Shown: one piece after another, positions 15,851-22,725 of the stretch
Numbering within the stretch: the first letter of the stretch is position 1
Layout: each line of letters opens with the position of its first letter
Source: JAWOJB01 sp046484325
GTDB lineage: Bacteria > Actinomycetota > Acidimicrobiia > Spongiisociales > ZC4RG35
Direction: 5' to 3'
DNA: 34,310 bases
Assembly: GCA_046484325.1 (NCBI GenBank)
Contig: JAWOJB010000011.1
Span: forward strand, 1 to 34,310
The notes under the pieces: generated by a model
Databases searched by the model: none
Told to the model about the DNA's origin: nothing
Seen by the model: the letters and a program-made list of their open reading frames with translations, nothing else
Position numbers and translations under genes: made by a program

Positions 15851-16555
15851 TCAGAGGAACAGGTCCTCGGCAGCGGGGCGCACCAGGTCCGTGGCCCGAC
15901 CGTCGCCGGGGACGTACGGCACACCTCTGACGACCGCCGCCGGGATACCGGCGGCCTTGCCCATCACCAGATCGGCGGCTGCGGCGATCTCATCGGCCAC
16001 CGCCACCTCGGTCACGTCGAGCATCCGGCCGTGGGCATCGGTGGTCCCGCGGAGATCGGTGATGGGCTGCATCCCCGCCACCCCGATCGCCACGTCGGTC
16101 TGGCCCCTCCGCCACGCCCGCCCGAAGGTGTCGGAGATGACGACCGCCACGTCGACGCCGAACCGGCGCATGAGGCGCGTCCGGATGCGCCGGGCCGAGC
16201 GGTCCGGATCGATCGGGAGCAGCACCGCTCGACCGGGACCGGCATTGGACCGGTCGACTCCGGCATTGGCGCACACGAAGCCGTGTGGGGTGCGGGCGAT
16301 GACCAGGTCGCCCCGTCGCCGGAGGATCTCCACCGCTTCCCCGGGGATGAGCGAGCGGTGGGCATCGGGTGCATCGGATCCGAGATCGACGATCCTCCCC
16401 TCGGCCTTCGAGACGATCTTGTGGGTGACAACCACGATGTCACGATCGACGGGCTCGATCTTGCTCGCCACGATCCCGCCGGCGACGAGCGCGGCCACAT
16501 CATCACCCGGTTGCACTTCTCCGATGCCGTGTACGGGGACGATCTCGATGGTCAC
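15851..16555 (-). CDS. cofE: F420-0:gamma-glutamyl ligase
   Basis: A 234-residue GTP-dependent ligase that adds L-glutamate residues to F420-0. The start TIEIVPVHGIGEVQPGDDVA, the segment VVVTHKIVSKAEGR, FVCANAGVDRSNAG, LPIDPDRSARRIR and VVISDTFGRAWRRGQTDVAIG are all characteristic. GTG at 16555 overlaps the cofD stop (GTGA). Mycobacterial FbiB has an additional C-terminal nitroreductase-like FMN domain of about 200 residues; this protein ends right after the ligase domain. If F420 is made here through the dehydro intermediate, a separate reductase is needed. Confidence 0.95.
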   Translation of the reverse strand: MTIEIVPVHGIGEVQPGDDVAALVAGGIVASKIEPVDRDIVVVTHKIVSKAEGRIVDLGSDAPDAHRSLIPGEAVEILRRRGDLVIARTPHGFVCANAGVDRSNAGPGRAVLLPIDPDRSARRIRTRLMRRFGVDVAVVISDTFGRAWRRGQTDVAIGVAGMQPITDLRGTTDAHGRMLDVTEVAVADEIAAAADLVMGKAAGIPAAVVRGVPYVPGDGRATDLVRPAAEDLFL

Positions 16556-17472
16556 AGGGCTTCCAGTAGCTCGAGTGAGAAGCGGGTCGACGCGGCGAGG
16601 TCGGGCATCCTCGTGTCGAGGGCGTGGATCCGTAGACCTGGTTGGGCCAGCTCCACGATGTCGGCCGAGTCCTCGAGATCGACGACGAGGTCGTGAATCA
16701 GGCCGTCGTAGGCTGCGAGGATTCCGCGATTCCCCTCCGGATAGCCGAGATCGGCGAGGACCGAGGCCGCCGGGCCCTTGAGGGCCTTCCCTCCGAACAG
16801 CGGGCTGACGGCCACCACCCGGGCGGATCCCCTGACGGCGGCACGCACGCCGGGGACCGCCAGGATCGGATGGATCGACAGGACTGGGTTGGAGGGCGCG
16901 ATCACCACCACGTCGGCGGCCTCGATCGCCTGGATGACACCGGGGCCTGGTCTTGCCTGGAGCGCTCCGGCGTACTCGACGGTTGCCAGGCGGTCGCGGT
17001 GCCCGCGGAGGACGAAGTACTCCTGGAAGGAGAGCCAAGAACCGTCGACGGTCTGCACCCGGGTGCGGACGGGGTCCTCGGATGCAGGCAGGAGTCGGAT
17101 ACCGACGCCGAACGAGTTCCGGATCGCCTCCGTGGCGGCGGCCAGGCCGACCCCTTCGGCGAGTTGCGTGGTGCGGTAGAGATTGGTGGCGAGATCGAGG
17201 TCGCCGATTCGAAAAGCGGTGTCGACGTCGAACCTCGCGAGCTCGTCCATCGTTCGCCACGTATCGGCGGTTCGGCCCCACCCGGACGGTCCTTCGAGGC
17301 CACCGACGGTGTAGACGATCGTGTCGAGGTCGGGCGAGACATGGAGCCCGTAGACGCGCTCGTCGTCGCCGACATTGCCCACGACGGTGGTCTCGATGTG
17401 CCGATCGAGGCCGGCCAGGCCGCGCACCAGCCGGGCACCACCCACCCCACCCGCCAGCACGACGATCCGCAT
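16552..17472 (-). CDS. cofD: 2-phospho-L-lactate (or enolpyruvyl) transferase, F420 synthesis
   Basis: A 306-residue enzyme (FbiA in mycobacteria) that joins the activated lactyl or enolpyruvyl phosphate to the deazaflavin Fo. It opens MRIVVLAGGVGGARLVRGLAG, with the Gly-rich loop that binds the substrate phosphate, and has NVGDDERVYGLHVSPDLDT, GDLDLATNLYR and IAPSNPVLSIHPIL, all family signatures. ATG at 17472 has GGAGG 4 bases upstream, and a second ATG sits directly before it. It is divergent from the glycosyltransferase gene by 41 bp. Fo synthase (fbiC/cofGH) and the guanylyltransferase (cofC/fbiD) are not in the window. Confidence 0.95.
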   Translation of the reverse strand: MRIVVLAGGVGGARLVRGLAGLDRHIETTVVGNVGDDERVYGLHVSPDLDTIVYTVGGLEGPSGWGRTADTWRTMDELARFDVDTAFRIGDLDLATNLYRTTQLAEGVGLAAATEAIRNSFGVGIRLLPASEDPVRTRVQTVDGSWLSFQEYFVLRGHRDRLATVEYAGALQARPGPGVIQAIEAADVVVIAPSNPVLSIHPILAVPGVRAAVRGSARVVAVSPLFGGKALKGPAASVLADLGYPEGNRGILAAYDGLIHDLVVDLEDSADIVELAQPGLRIHALDTRMPDLAASTRFSLELLEAL

Positions 17473-17513
17473 CATTCCTCCGGAGATTGCGTGGACGTCC
17501 AGCCCGCTCCACA

Positions 17514-20297
17514 ATGGCGACTTCGATGGCCACCCTCTCAGAGCCCCAACGTCCCGGCGCGCCCGAGCACATCGCCGAGCCCGACGAGCCCACGACGGCG
17601 AAGGTCGTCGCCGCCATCATGGCCTTCGACACCGGGCTCGAGCCATCGCTGAAGGCGGTGCAGGCCCAAGTCTACGAGGTGACCCGGATCGTCGTGATCG
17701 GGGGGGAGGAGGTGACCGCGACGGCCGCAGAGCTGGGCGTCGAACGTCATGCATCCCTCGGTGGGCTCGTCCAGGATCTCGAGCCGGACATCGAGTACGT
17801 ATGGGTCGTCCACGGTGACGCCCTTCCCCGGCCTGATGCGCTCACGGCCCTGACGAAGGAGGCCGCTCGCAACGACGCGGCGGTGGTCGGCTCCAAGGTC
17901 CTCGATGCCGCCGACCCCGAGCACCTGGAATCGGTGGGCTCGGCGACCGATGTCTTCGGCGATGCGTACTCGGGCCTCGACGAGGGCGAGGTCGATCTCG
18001 AGCAGTACGACGTCGTACGCGACGTCGCCTTCGTCCTCGGGGTCTCGATGCTCGTTCGGCGCGACCTGCTCCGGGGCCTGGGTGGTTCCGACCCTCTCCT
18101 GCCTCCCGTGGCCGCCGGTCTGGACCTGTCCCAGCGCGCCCGGCTGGCGGGAGCGAGGGTCATGGTGGCCCCGTCGGCGGAGGTGATGCACGTCCGGAGC
18201 TGTGGCCACGACTTCGGTTCGTGGTCGGAGACGGCCGGCCGGATGCGGGCCATGGGCAAGGTCTATCGTCCGGTGACACTGGTCTGGGTGGTTCCGGTCG
18301 ATCTGCTCATCGGCCTGGTCGACGGGCTCGTGCACCTGGTGCTCGGTCAGCCCCGGCGACTGGGTGGATTCCTGACTGCCGTCGGATGGAATCTGCGCCA
18401 TCTGCCGTCCACCCTCTCGACGCGTCGCGCGGCCCGGGCCCTCCGGGCCGTCGGCGACGAGGAGCTCTTCCGGTATCAGGTGTCGGGGTCGGTACGCCTG
18501 CGAGAGCTAGGTGCCGAGGTGGGCGGGCGGTGGCAGCGGGCCGTCGACGATGAGGGTGCCCTGGGGGGCGTGGCAACCCGGTTCTCGGGTCGTGCACCAC
18601 TGGCAGCCCTGATCGCGGTCTTCGTGCTGGGCCTCGGTGCCCGGGGATTGTGGTTCGGTACCCCGCCCTCGAGCGGGTTCACGCTGCCGATCACCGACGA
18701 TCCGGTGTCGGTGATGTCCGCCTACGCCGGAGGATGGAACGAGGCCGGTCTGGGTAGCCCTCATGCAGTGCATCCGGTGGCGGCCTTCACGGCAGCGGCC
18801 CGGTGGCTCCTGTTCGGATGGGATGCGACGTTCAGACTCGTGACGGCCGGAGCGATGGTGGCGGGCCTCTTCGGCTTCGCGCGACTGCTCCGGCGTTACG
18901 AGATCACCGGGCCGGCGCGGTACGCAGCGGGCCTAGCCGCCGTCGCCGGCCCCGCCTGGCTCTGGTTCGCCGGACGCGCCTACTGGCCGGGCATCCTCGC
19001 TCTGGGAGCGATCCCCTTTGCGCTCGACGCCGTTCTCCGGCCGTGGCCGGCGACTGCTCGGGGCCGGGCCGGCCGGCTGGGAACCCTGGCGGTCACCTTC
19101 GGGGTGCTGGCAGCGGTGACCCCGGTCGGGCCCCTGGTCCCGGTGGCGGGCGTCGTGATCCTCGTGGCCGCAGGACTTGCGCCACCCGGACCGTCGTTGG
19201 CGAAGTCGGTCGTCGGAACGGTGCTCGGGGGAGTGGTGCTCGGGTCGTATCTGGCCTCTGCCTCGGTGCAGACGCTGCTCGACGGGGGGGTGTCATTCGA
19301 CCGCGAGCCGGTCTGGTGGATGTGGGCCGCCGTCTTGGCGGCTTCTGCGATCACGATCGTTGGAGGGGGGTCCGGCTCGAGGCCGGCGGCGGCCGGAGCC
19401 CTGGCGGCGGGAGCCGGTCTGCTCGGTGCCCTCCTCGCCCCGTGGGAGGTCGCCGTGGCCTCGATGGCCCTGGCGGGGGTTGGTGTGGCGCTGGTCGTGT
19501 CCGCGGCGTTCGGTTCAGGGCCCTCCGGTGGGGGATGGCGAGGGGCTCGACTGGCGGCAGGGTTGGTGGCGTCCATCGTGGTGCTCACGACGCTGTCGTC
19601 CGTGCCCGGAGGCACTGCGGGCATCGGCGGCGACGAGTGGGGCCGCCGCCTGCAGTTCGCGGCCAGCCTGGACGAGAGCCCTGGGAGCAGCCGCATTCTG
19701 CTCGTCGGCGAGCCCGCCGATCTCCCGGGGGCGTGGCGATCGGGTCCCGGCTTCGCCTACCGGACCGTGACCGGATCGACCATGACGCTCGACCAGGCGT
19801 GGTTGCCACCGAGGCGGGCCGGGGACTCGGGGCTCGAGGCTGCGCTCGAGGAGCTCATGGTGGCATCGTCCCTCCGGCCGGGCCGACTGCTCGGCCCATT
19901 CGCTCTCCGGTGGGCCGTCGTGGTGGGCGATTCACCGTTCGCGGATGCCGTGGAAGCCCAACTCGATCTCCGCCCCCAACCGCTGGCCGTCGGCGTGCAG
20001 GTCTACGAGAACCTCGACGTCGTTCCCAGAGCGGTCACAGACACCGGGGTCATCTGGGACGTGGGCGGTGGCATCGCCACCGGTTCGCCGATCGACGGGA
20101 GGGTTCGGATCGCCGACAATCTGGCGCCCGGCTGGACGCCGGGCGTCGAGGCCGACGCCTGGGCCATCTCGGCCTCCGCATCGGCCGGGCGAGCTGCCCA
20201 TATCCCCGACCCGACCGGCCGAGCGCTGGGCATCGCCGGCGCCACCGTCTTGGTACTCGGCATGCTCGTTGCGGTGTGGGGGAGGGCTCGCCCATGA
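17514..20297 (+). CDS. Glycosyltransferase (GT2-like) fused to a polytopic membrane region
   Basis: A protein of about 927 residues. Residues 15-230 resemble a family-2 glycosyltransferase: VVAAIMAFDTG at the start, a VWVVHGDALPRPDAL segment where the metal-binding DxD is expected, and GLDLSQRARLAGARVMVAP. From about residue 250 onward there are many hydrophobic helices (for example VTLVWVVPVDLLIGLVDGLV near 253 and a last one near 905-922), with an extracytoplasmic section between about 700 and 900. It probably builds or exports an envelope glycan. The acidic motif has only one Asp (HGDA), so activity may be altered. ATG at 17514 has no clear ribosome site; ATG at 17526 is an alternative. 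Confidence 0.82.
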   Translation: MATSMATLSEPQRPGAPEHIAEPDEPTTAKVVAAIMAFDTGLEPSLKAVQAQVYEVTRIVVIGGEEVTATAAELGVERHASLGGLVQDLEPDIEYVWVVHGDALPRPDALTALTKEAARNDAAVVGSKVLDAADPEHLESVGSATDVFGDAYSGLDEGEVDLEQYDVVRDVAFVLGVSMLVRRDLLRGLGGSDPLLPPVAAGLDLSQRARLAGARVMVAPSAEVMHVRSCGHDFGSWSETAGRMRAMGKVYRPVTLVWVVPVDLLIGLVDGLVHLVLGQPRRLGGFLTAVGWNLRHLPSTLSTRRAARALRAVGDEELFRYQVSGSVRLRELGAEVGGRWQRAVDDEGALGGVATRFSGRAPLAALIAVFVLGLGARGLWFGTPPSSGFTLPITDDPVSVMSAYAGGWNEAGLGSPHAVHPVAAFTAAARWLLFGWDATFRLVTAGAMVAGLFGFARLLRRYEITGPARYAAGLAAVAGPAWLWFAGRAYWPGILALGAIPFALDAVLRPWPATARGRAGRLGTLAVTFGVLAAVTPVGPLVPVAGVVILVAAGLAPPGPSLAKSVVGTVLGGVVLGSYLASASVQTLLDGGVSFDREPVWWMWAAVLAASAITIVGGGSGSRPAAAGALAAGAGLLGALLAPWEVAVASMALAGVGVALVVSAAFGSGPSGGGWRGARLAAGLVASIVVLTTLSSVPGGTAGIGGDEWGRRLQFAASLDESPGSSRILLVGEPADLPGAWRSGPGFAYRTVTGSTMTLDQAWLPPRRAGDSGLEAALEELMVASSLRPGRLLGPFALRWAVVVGDSPFADAVEAQLDLRPQPLAVGVQVYENLDVVPRAVTDTGVIWDVGGGIATGSPIDGRVRIADNLAPGWTPGVEADAWAISASASAGRAAHIPDPTGRALGIAGATVLVLGMLVAVWGRARP

Positions 20298-21580
20298 CAC
20301 GCTGGCTGGTGTGGGCGATCGGGGTGGCCCTGGCCGTGGCGGCCTGGGCGGCGCCGCCGATCGGCCTCGACGGCGACGACGCCGTGCCTCCGACCGGGCT
20401 GCCCGACTACCGGGTGTGCGCGATGTCCGCGGCTCCGGACGCAGAGCTCCGCCTGGTCCTGGGCTCCGACCGGCCGGGATGGGCTCCCGTCACGATCATC
20501 ACCGCCGCCGGATCGGACCAACCCTTCTCGCTCGCCGTCAACGAGGCGGGCGGCGGTTCCGGGGTCTTGCCTTCGTCGGCCCCGGCAGGTGTCGTCGTCG
20601 AGGAACTGGGCCAGGCATCGGCCGCCGCCCTCGTACAGTCGGGGCCGACGGGTCTCGCAGCGTCGATGTGCCCGGGCCGCCCGGCCGAGACCGTGGCGTT
20701 GGCAGGTCTCTCGACCTTGGAGGGGGACTCGGCCGAGCTGGTCCTCGCCAATCCCTATGCCGAGGACGCGGTCGTCACCGTCCGGTCAACCAGCGAGCTG
20801 GGTCTCGACACGGTGGCCGGGCTGGAGTCGCTCACCGTCCCCGCCGGCTCGTTGCTCACGAGAAACCTCTCGGAGGTGCTGGCACTGCGCACCACCCTCG
20901 CTGTGACCGTGCGATCCGAGCGCGGTCGGGTCGCCGCCTCGGTCCGGTACGCGCCGGCCGGGGGTGGCGTCGCCAACCTCGAGGCGGTGGCGCTGGAGAC
21001 GGAGTGGTGGATCCCGATCCCCGAGGCCGTGGCGGACCTGGCGATCGTCGTCGCCACCGACTCCCCCTCGGCGGTCTCGGTGCAGGTCGACGTGTACGGC
21101 CTCGAGGGAGTGATCGAGGCGTACGTCGACGGCGAGGAGGTCGACACCTCCCGGTTGTTGACGCTCACACGCCAAGATCTCCCCGAAGGCGTCACCGCCG
21201 TGAGGGTGGTCGCCTCGGCCCCCGTTGTCACCGGCGTGGTGTTCAGGGGCGAGGGATCGGCTGCCGGAGGCTCCGGTGCTACCGGTCTGGGGGGCCGGTG
21301 GCTGCTGCCGGGCGCGGGATCATCGGAAGGGGCGGAGACCATCGTGTGGGTCATGAACCCCGATCCTGCCGATGTCACCGTCGTCCTGCAGGCACTCGTC
21401 CCCGGGGCGCGGGCCGAGCCATTCACCGTGTTCGGCGAATCGGTCTTGGGCATACCGCTCGGAGGGGGTCCCGTTCCCGGGCAGCTGCTCACGGCCGACG
21501 GTCCGGTGGCGGTGGCGTGGACGGCACGGGTCGAGGCCGGCGACCGTGCGTACGCCGCAGGTGTGCCCGAGAGTGGATGA
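20294..21580 (+). CDS. DUF5719-like secreted protein
   Basis: A 428-residue protein starting MTRWLVWAIGVALAVAAWAAP, a signal peptide or N-terminal anchor. The rest is rich in beta-type Val/Thr/Ala/Gly strands without catalytic motifs, with repeated segments such as SAELVLANPYAEDAVVTV and ETIVWVMNPDPADVTVVL that look like two copies of an immunoglobulin-like or beta-sandwich unit. From memory, proteins called DUF5719 occupy this place behind the large glycosyltransferase in actinobacteria; a profile search would be needed to confirm. It overlaps the previous gene by 4 bp (ATGA) and probably works with it outside the membrane. Function is unknown. Confidence 0.72.
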   Translation: MTRWLVWAIGVALAVAAWAAPPIGLDGDDAVPPTGLPDYRVCAMSAAPDAELRLVLGSDRPGWAPVTIITAAGSDQPFSLAVNEAGGGSGVLPSSAPAGVVVEELGQASAAALVQSGPTGLAASMCPGRPAETVALAGLSTLEGDSAELVLANPYAEDAVVTVRSTSELGLDTVAGLESLTVPAGSLLTRNLSEVLALRTTLAVTVRSERGRVAASVRYAPAGGGVANLEAVALETEWWIPIPEAVADLAIVVATDSPSAVSVQVDVYGLEGVIEAYVDGEEVDTSRLLTLTRQDLPEGVTAVRVVASAPVVTGVVFRGEGSAAGGSGATGLGGRWLLPGAGSSEGAETIVWVMNPDPADVTVVLQALVPGARAEPFTVFGESVLGIPLGGGPVPGQLLTADGPVAVAWTARVEAGDRAYAAGVPESG

Positions 21581-21935
21581 ACCCGTTATCCGGATCGGCG
21601 TGGTGGCGGTGCTCCTGGCCGGATCCACTCTCGTTGGGTGGTGGTGGAGCCGGCGACCGTCCAGCCGGCGGGTGAGCCTGCCCGGGCTCGGGCCCGGTGT
21701 GGTCGTGTTCACCTCGGAGACCTGCTCTGCCTGCGAGATGGTGGCCGGGAGCCTCGACGATCGTCTCGGCCGGAGTGGGTATCGGCGGGTTCGGTGGGAG
21801 GACGATCCAGCGACGTTCGACCATCACGGGATCGGACGGGTACCGGTGGTGGTGGTCCTCGAGGCCGACGGCCGCGGCCGGCTCTGGGAGGGCGTACCAC
21901 CGGCGCGGGTACTCGCTCGAAGCTCAGGTGCTTGA
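21573..21935 (+). CDS. Membrane-anchored thioredoxin-like protein
   Basis: A 120-residue protein with an N-terminal membrane helix (VVAVLLAGSTLVGWWW, about 9-24), then a thioredoxin-like domain. VVVFTSETCSACEMV contains the redox pair Cys51 and Cys54, and GRVPVVVVLEADG supplies the usual cis-Pro after the central helix. GTG at 21573 overlaps the end of the preceding gene by 8 bp; an ATG at 21577 is in another frame that lacks these motifs. The domain side of the membrane is not certain, but the helix suggests a role in disulfide exchange at the cell surface. Confidence 0.8.
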   Translation: MDEPVIRIGVVAVLLAGSTLVGWWWSRRPSSRRVSLPGLGPGVVVFTSETCSACEMVAGSLDDRLGRSGYRRVRWEDDPATFDHHGIGRVPVVVVLEADGRGRLWEGVPPARVLARSSGA

Positions 21936-21961
21936 ACGCCGATCGTCGATCGGCCTACCGT
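21932..21961 (+). promoter_or_regulatory. Candidate promoter for a leaderless DUF3499 transcript
   Basis: TTGAAC (21932-21937) and TACCGT (21956-21961) are separated by 18 bases, and the ATG follows 7 bases after the -10 box. No ribosome binding site is present. This is the most complete sigma-70-like promoter I see in the window, and it would start transcription at or beside the A of the ATG. Confidence 0.55.
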
Positions 21962-21968
21962 CCTCGCC

Positions 21969-22196
21969 ATGATTTCTTCCTGTGTCCGGTGCGGCGCCCC
22001 GTCGGCCGCCTTCATGACCTTCAGCTACGCCGACCGACTCGTCCACGTCGAGGACCTCGGCTCTCGCGGCGACATTCCCGGCTACGTGCTGTGCACGGCT
22101 CACGCCGACCGTCTGAGCCCACCGGTTGGGTGGACGCTCACCGACCGACGGAACGTCCGGGCGCTGTTCGCAGACCTCGACGAGGGCGTCGCCTGA
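21969..22196 (+). CDS. DUF3499 family protein
   Basis: A 75-residue protein beginning MISSCVRCGAPSAAFMTFSYADRLV and containing YVLCTAHADRLSPPVGWTL. The paired Cys near the start (CVRC), the later CxxH (CTAH), and RLSPPVGW closely follow the pattern of the actinobacterial DUF3499 family, which probably binds a metal. In mycobacteria the homologue lies between manB and the whiB2-fbiA-fbiB genes; here it is between the envelope glycosyltransferase block and two other small proteins. It is shorter than typical members. Function is unknown. Confidence 0.8.
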   Translation: MISSCVRCGAPSAAFMTFSYADRLVHVEDLGSRGDIPGYVLCTAHADRLSPPVGWTLTDRRNVRALFADLDEGVA

Positions 22197-22198
22197 GG

Positions 22199-22468
22199 GT
22201 GTCGCTCGATCGCGACCTCATCGACGCGGTACGCGATCTGGATGAACATGAGCTTCGCCGTCTGCTCATCCTCGCCAGGGCACACCTGGAGCGCACCGGG
22301 AGTCTGCCCGCGGGCGGCGAGCCGGAAGTCCGCTTACGCCGACAGATGGTCCGGTGTGGGAAGCCGACGTGCGTGAGCTGTCCGCACGGTCCCTACTGGT
22401 ACGCCTACTGGACCGAGAATGGTCGACGGCGCCAGCGGTATGTCGGCAAGTTGCTCGACGAGGGATGA
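22199..22468 (+). CDS. Small Cys-containing protein, CGKPTCVSC...GPYWYAYW type
   Basis: An 89-residue protein beginning GTG 2 bases after the DUF3499 stop. The first 45 residues are an acidic and basic helix (LDRDLIDAVRDLDEHELRRL), followed by RRQMVRCGKPTCVSCPHGPYWYAYW and a basic tail ending YVGKLLDEG. The CGK.xC...C.HGPYWY.YW...G....YVGK pattern occurs in small uncharacterised proteins and some DNA-associated ones, but I cannot name a function. The Cys cluster suggests metal binding. The ribosome binding site is poor (GAGG abuts the start), so translation probably depends on coupling to DUF3499. Confidence 0.65.
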   Translation: MSLDRDLIDAVRDLDEHELRRLLILARAHLERTGSLPAGGEPEVRLRRQMVRCGKPTCVSCPHGPYWYAYWTENGRRRQRYVGKLLDEG

Positions 22469-22509
22469 CGATCGGATGATGCGGTTGCAGGTAGGGCGTG
22501 ACGCCGAAG

Positions 22510-22535
22510 TACGCTCTTCCCCGGCCTTCGGGGAG
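22510..22535 (+). promoter_or_regulatory. Possible -10 box and hairpin hiding a ribosome binding site
   Basis: TACGCT (22510-22515) fits a -10 box. Directly after it TCCCCG (22518-22523) pairs with CGGGGA (22529-22534) around loop GCCTT. The second arm contains the GGGGAG ribosome binding site of the gene starting at 22544, so the fold would hide it. This is a fold seen by eye, not calculated. Confidence 0.3.
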
Positions 22536-22543
22536 CGTTGAGC

Positions 22544-22720
22544 GTGGATTGTCCGCAGTGCGGCGCACATGACATGATCGAGATCCGGCACCGCGTCGGC
22601 GACGACGTCGAATTGACCTTCTTCTCGTGCCATCGATGCGAGGAACGTTGGTGGGACCGCGAAGGCGAACAGCTGCCTTTGCGCGAGGTGCTCGAGCTGG
22701 CGCGTCGAGCCGGAACCTGA
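22544..22720 (+). CDS. Small zinc-ribbon protein
   Basis: A 58-residue protein with CPQCGAHDMIEIRHRVGD followed by FFSCHRCEERWW, a four-Cys zinc ribbon (CxxC...CxxC), then a short helix LREVLELARR. Similar minimal ribbons occur alone and within transcription-related or RNA-binding proteins. GTG at 22544 has GGGGAG 8 bases upstream; a TTG six bases earlier is too near. It is the third Cys-rich small protein in a row and is followed almost at once by a large membrane protein gene. Confidence 0.7.
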   Translation: MDCPQCGAHDMIEIRHRVGDDVELTFFSCHRCEERWWDREGEQLPLREVLELARRAGT

Positions 22721-22725
22721 TCTCC

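Noticed and set aside
16953..17513. A longer N-terminus for the glycosyltransferase-membrane protein
   Set aside because: These codons lie opposite cofD and are Arg-rich without any domain; the GT2-like part begins after 17514.
15851..17632. A single CofE-CofD fusion protein
   Set aside because: cofE's frame stays open upstream, but there it reads the wrong frame of cofD. cofD has its own start and stop, with a GTGA overlap to cofE, so they are two genes.
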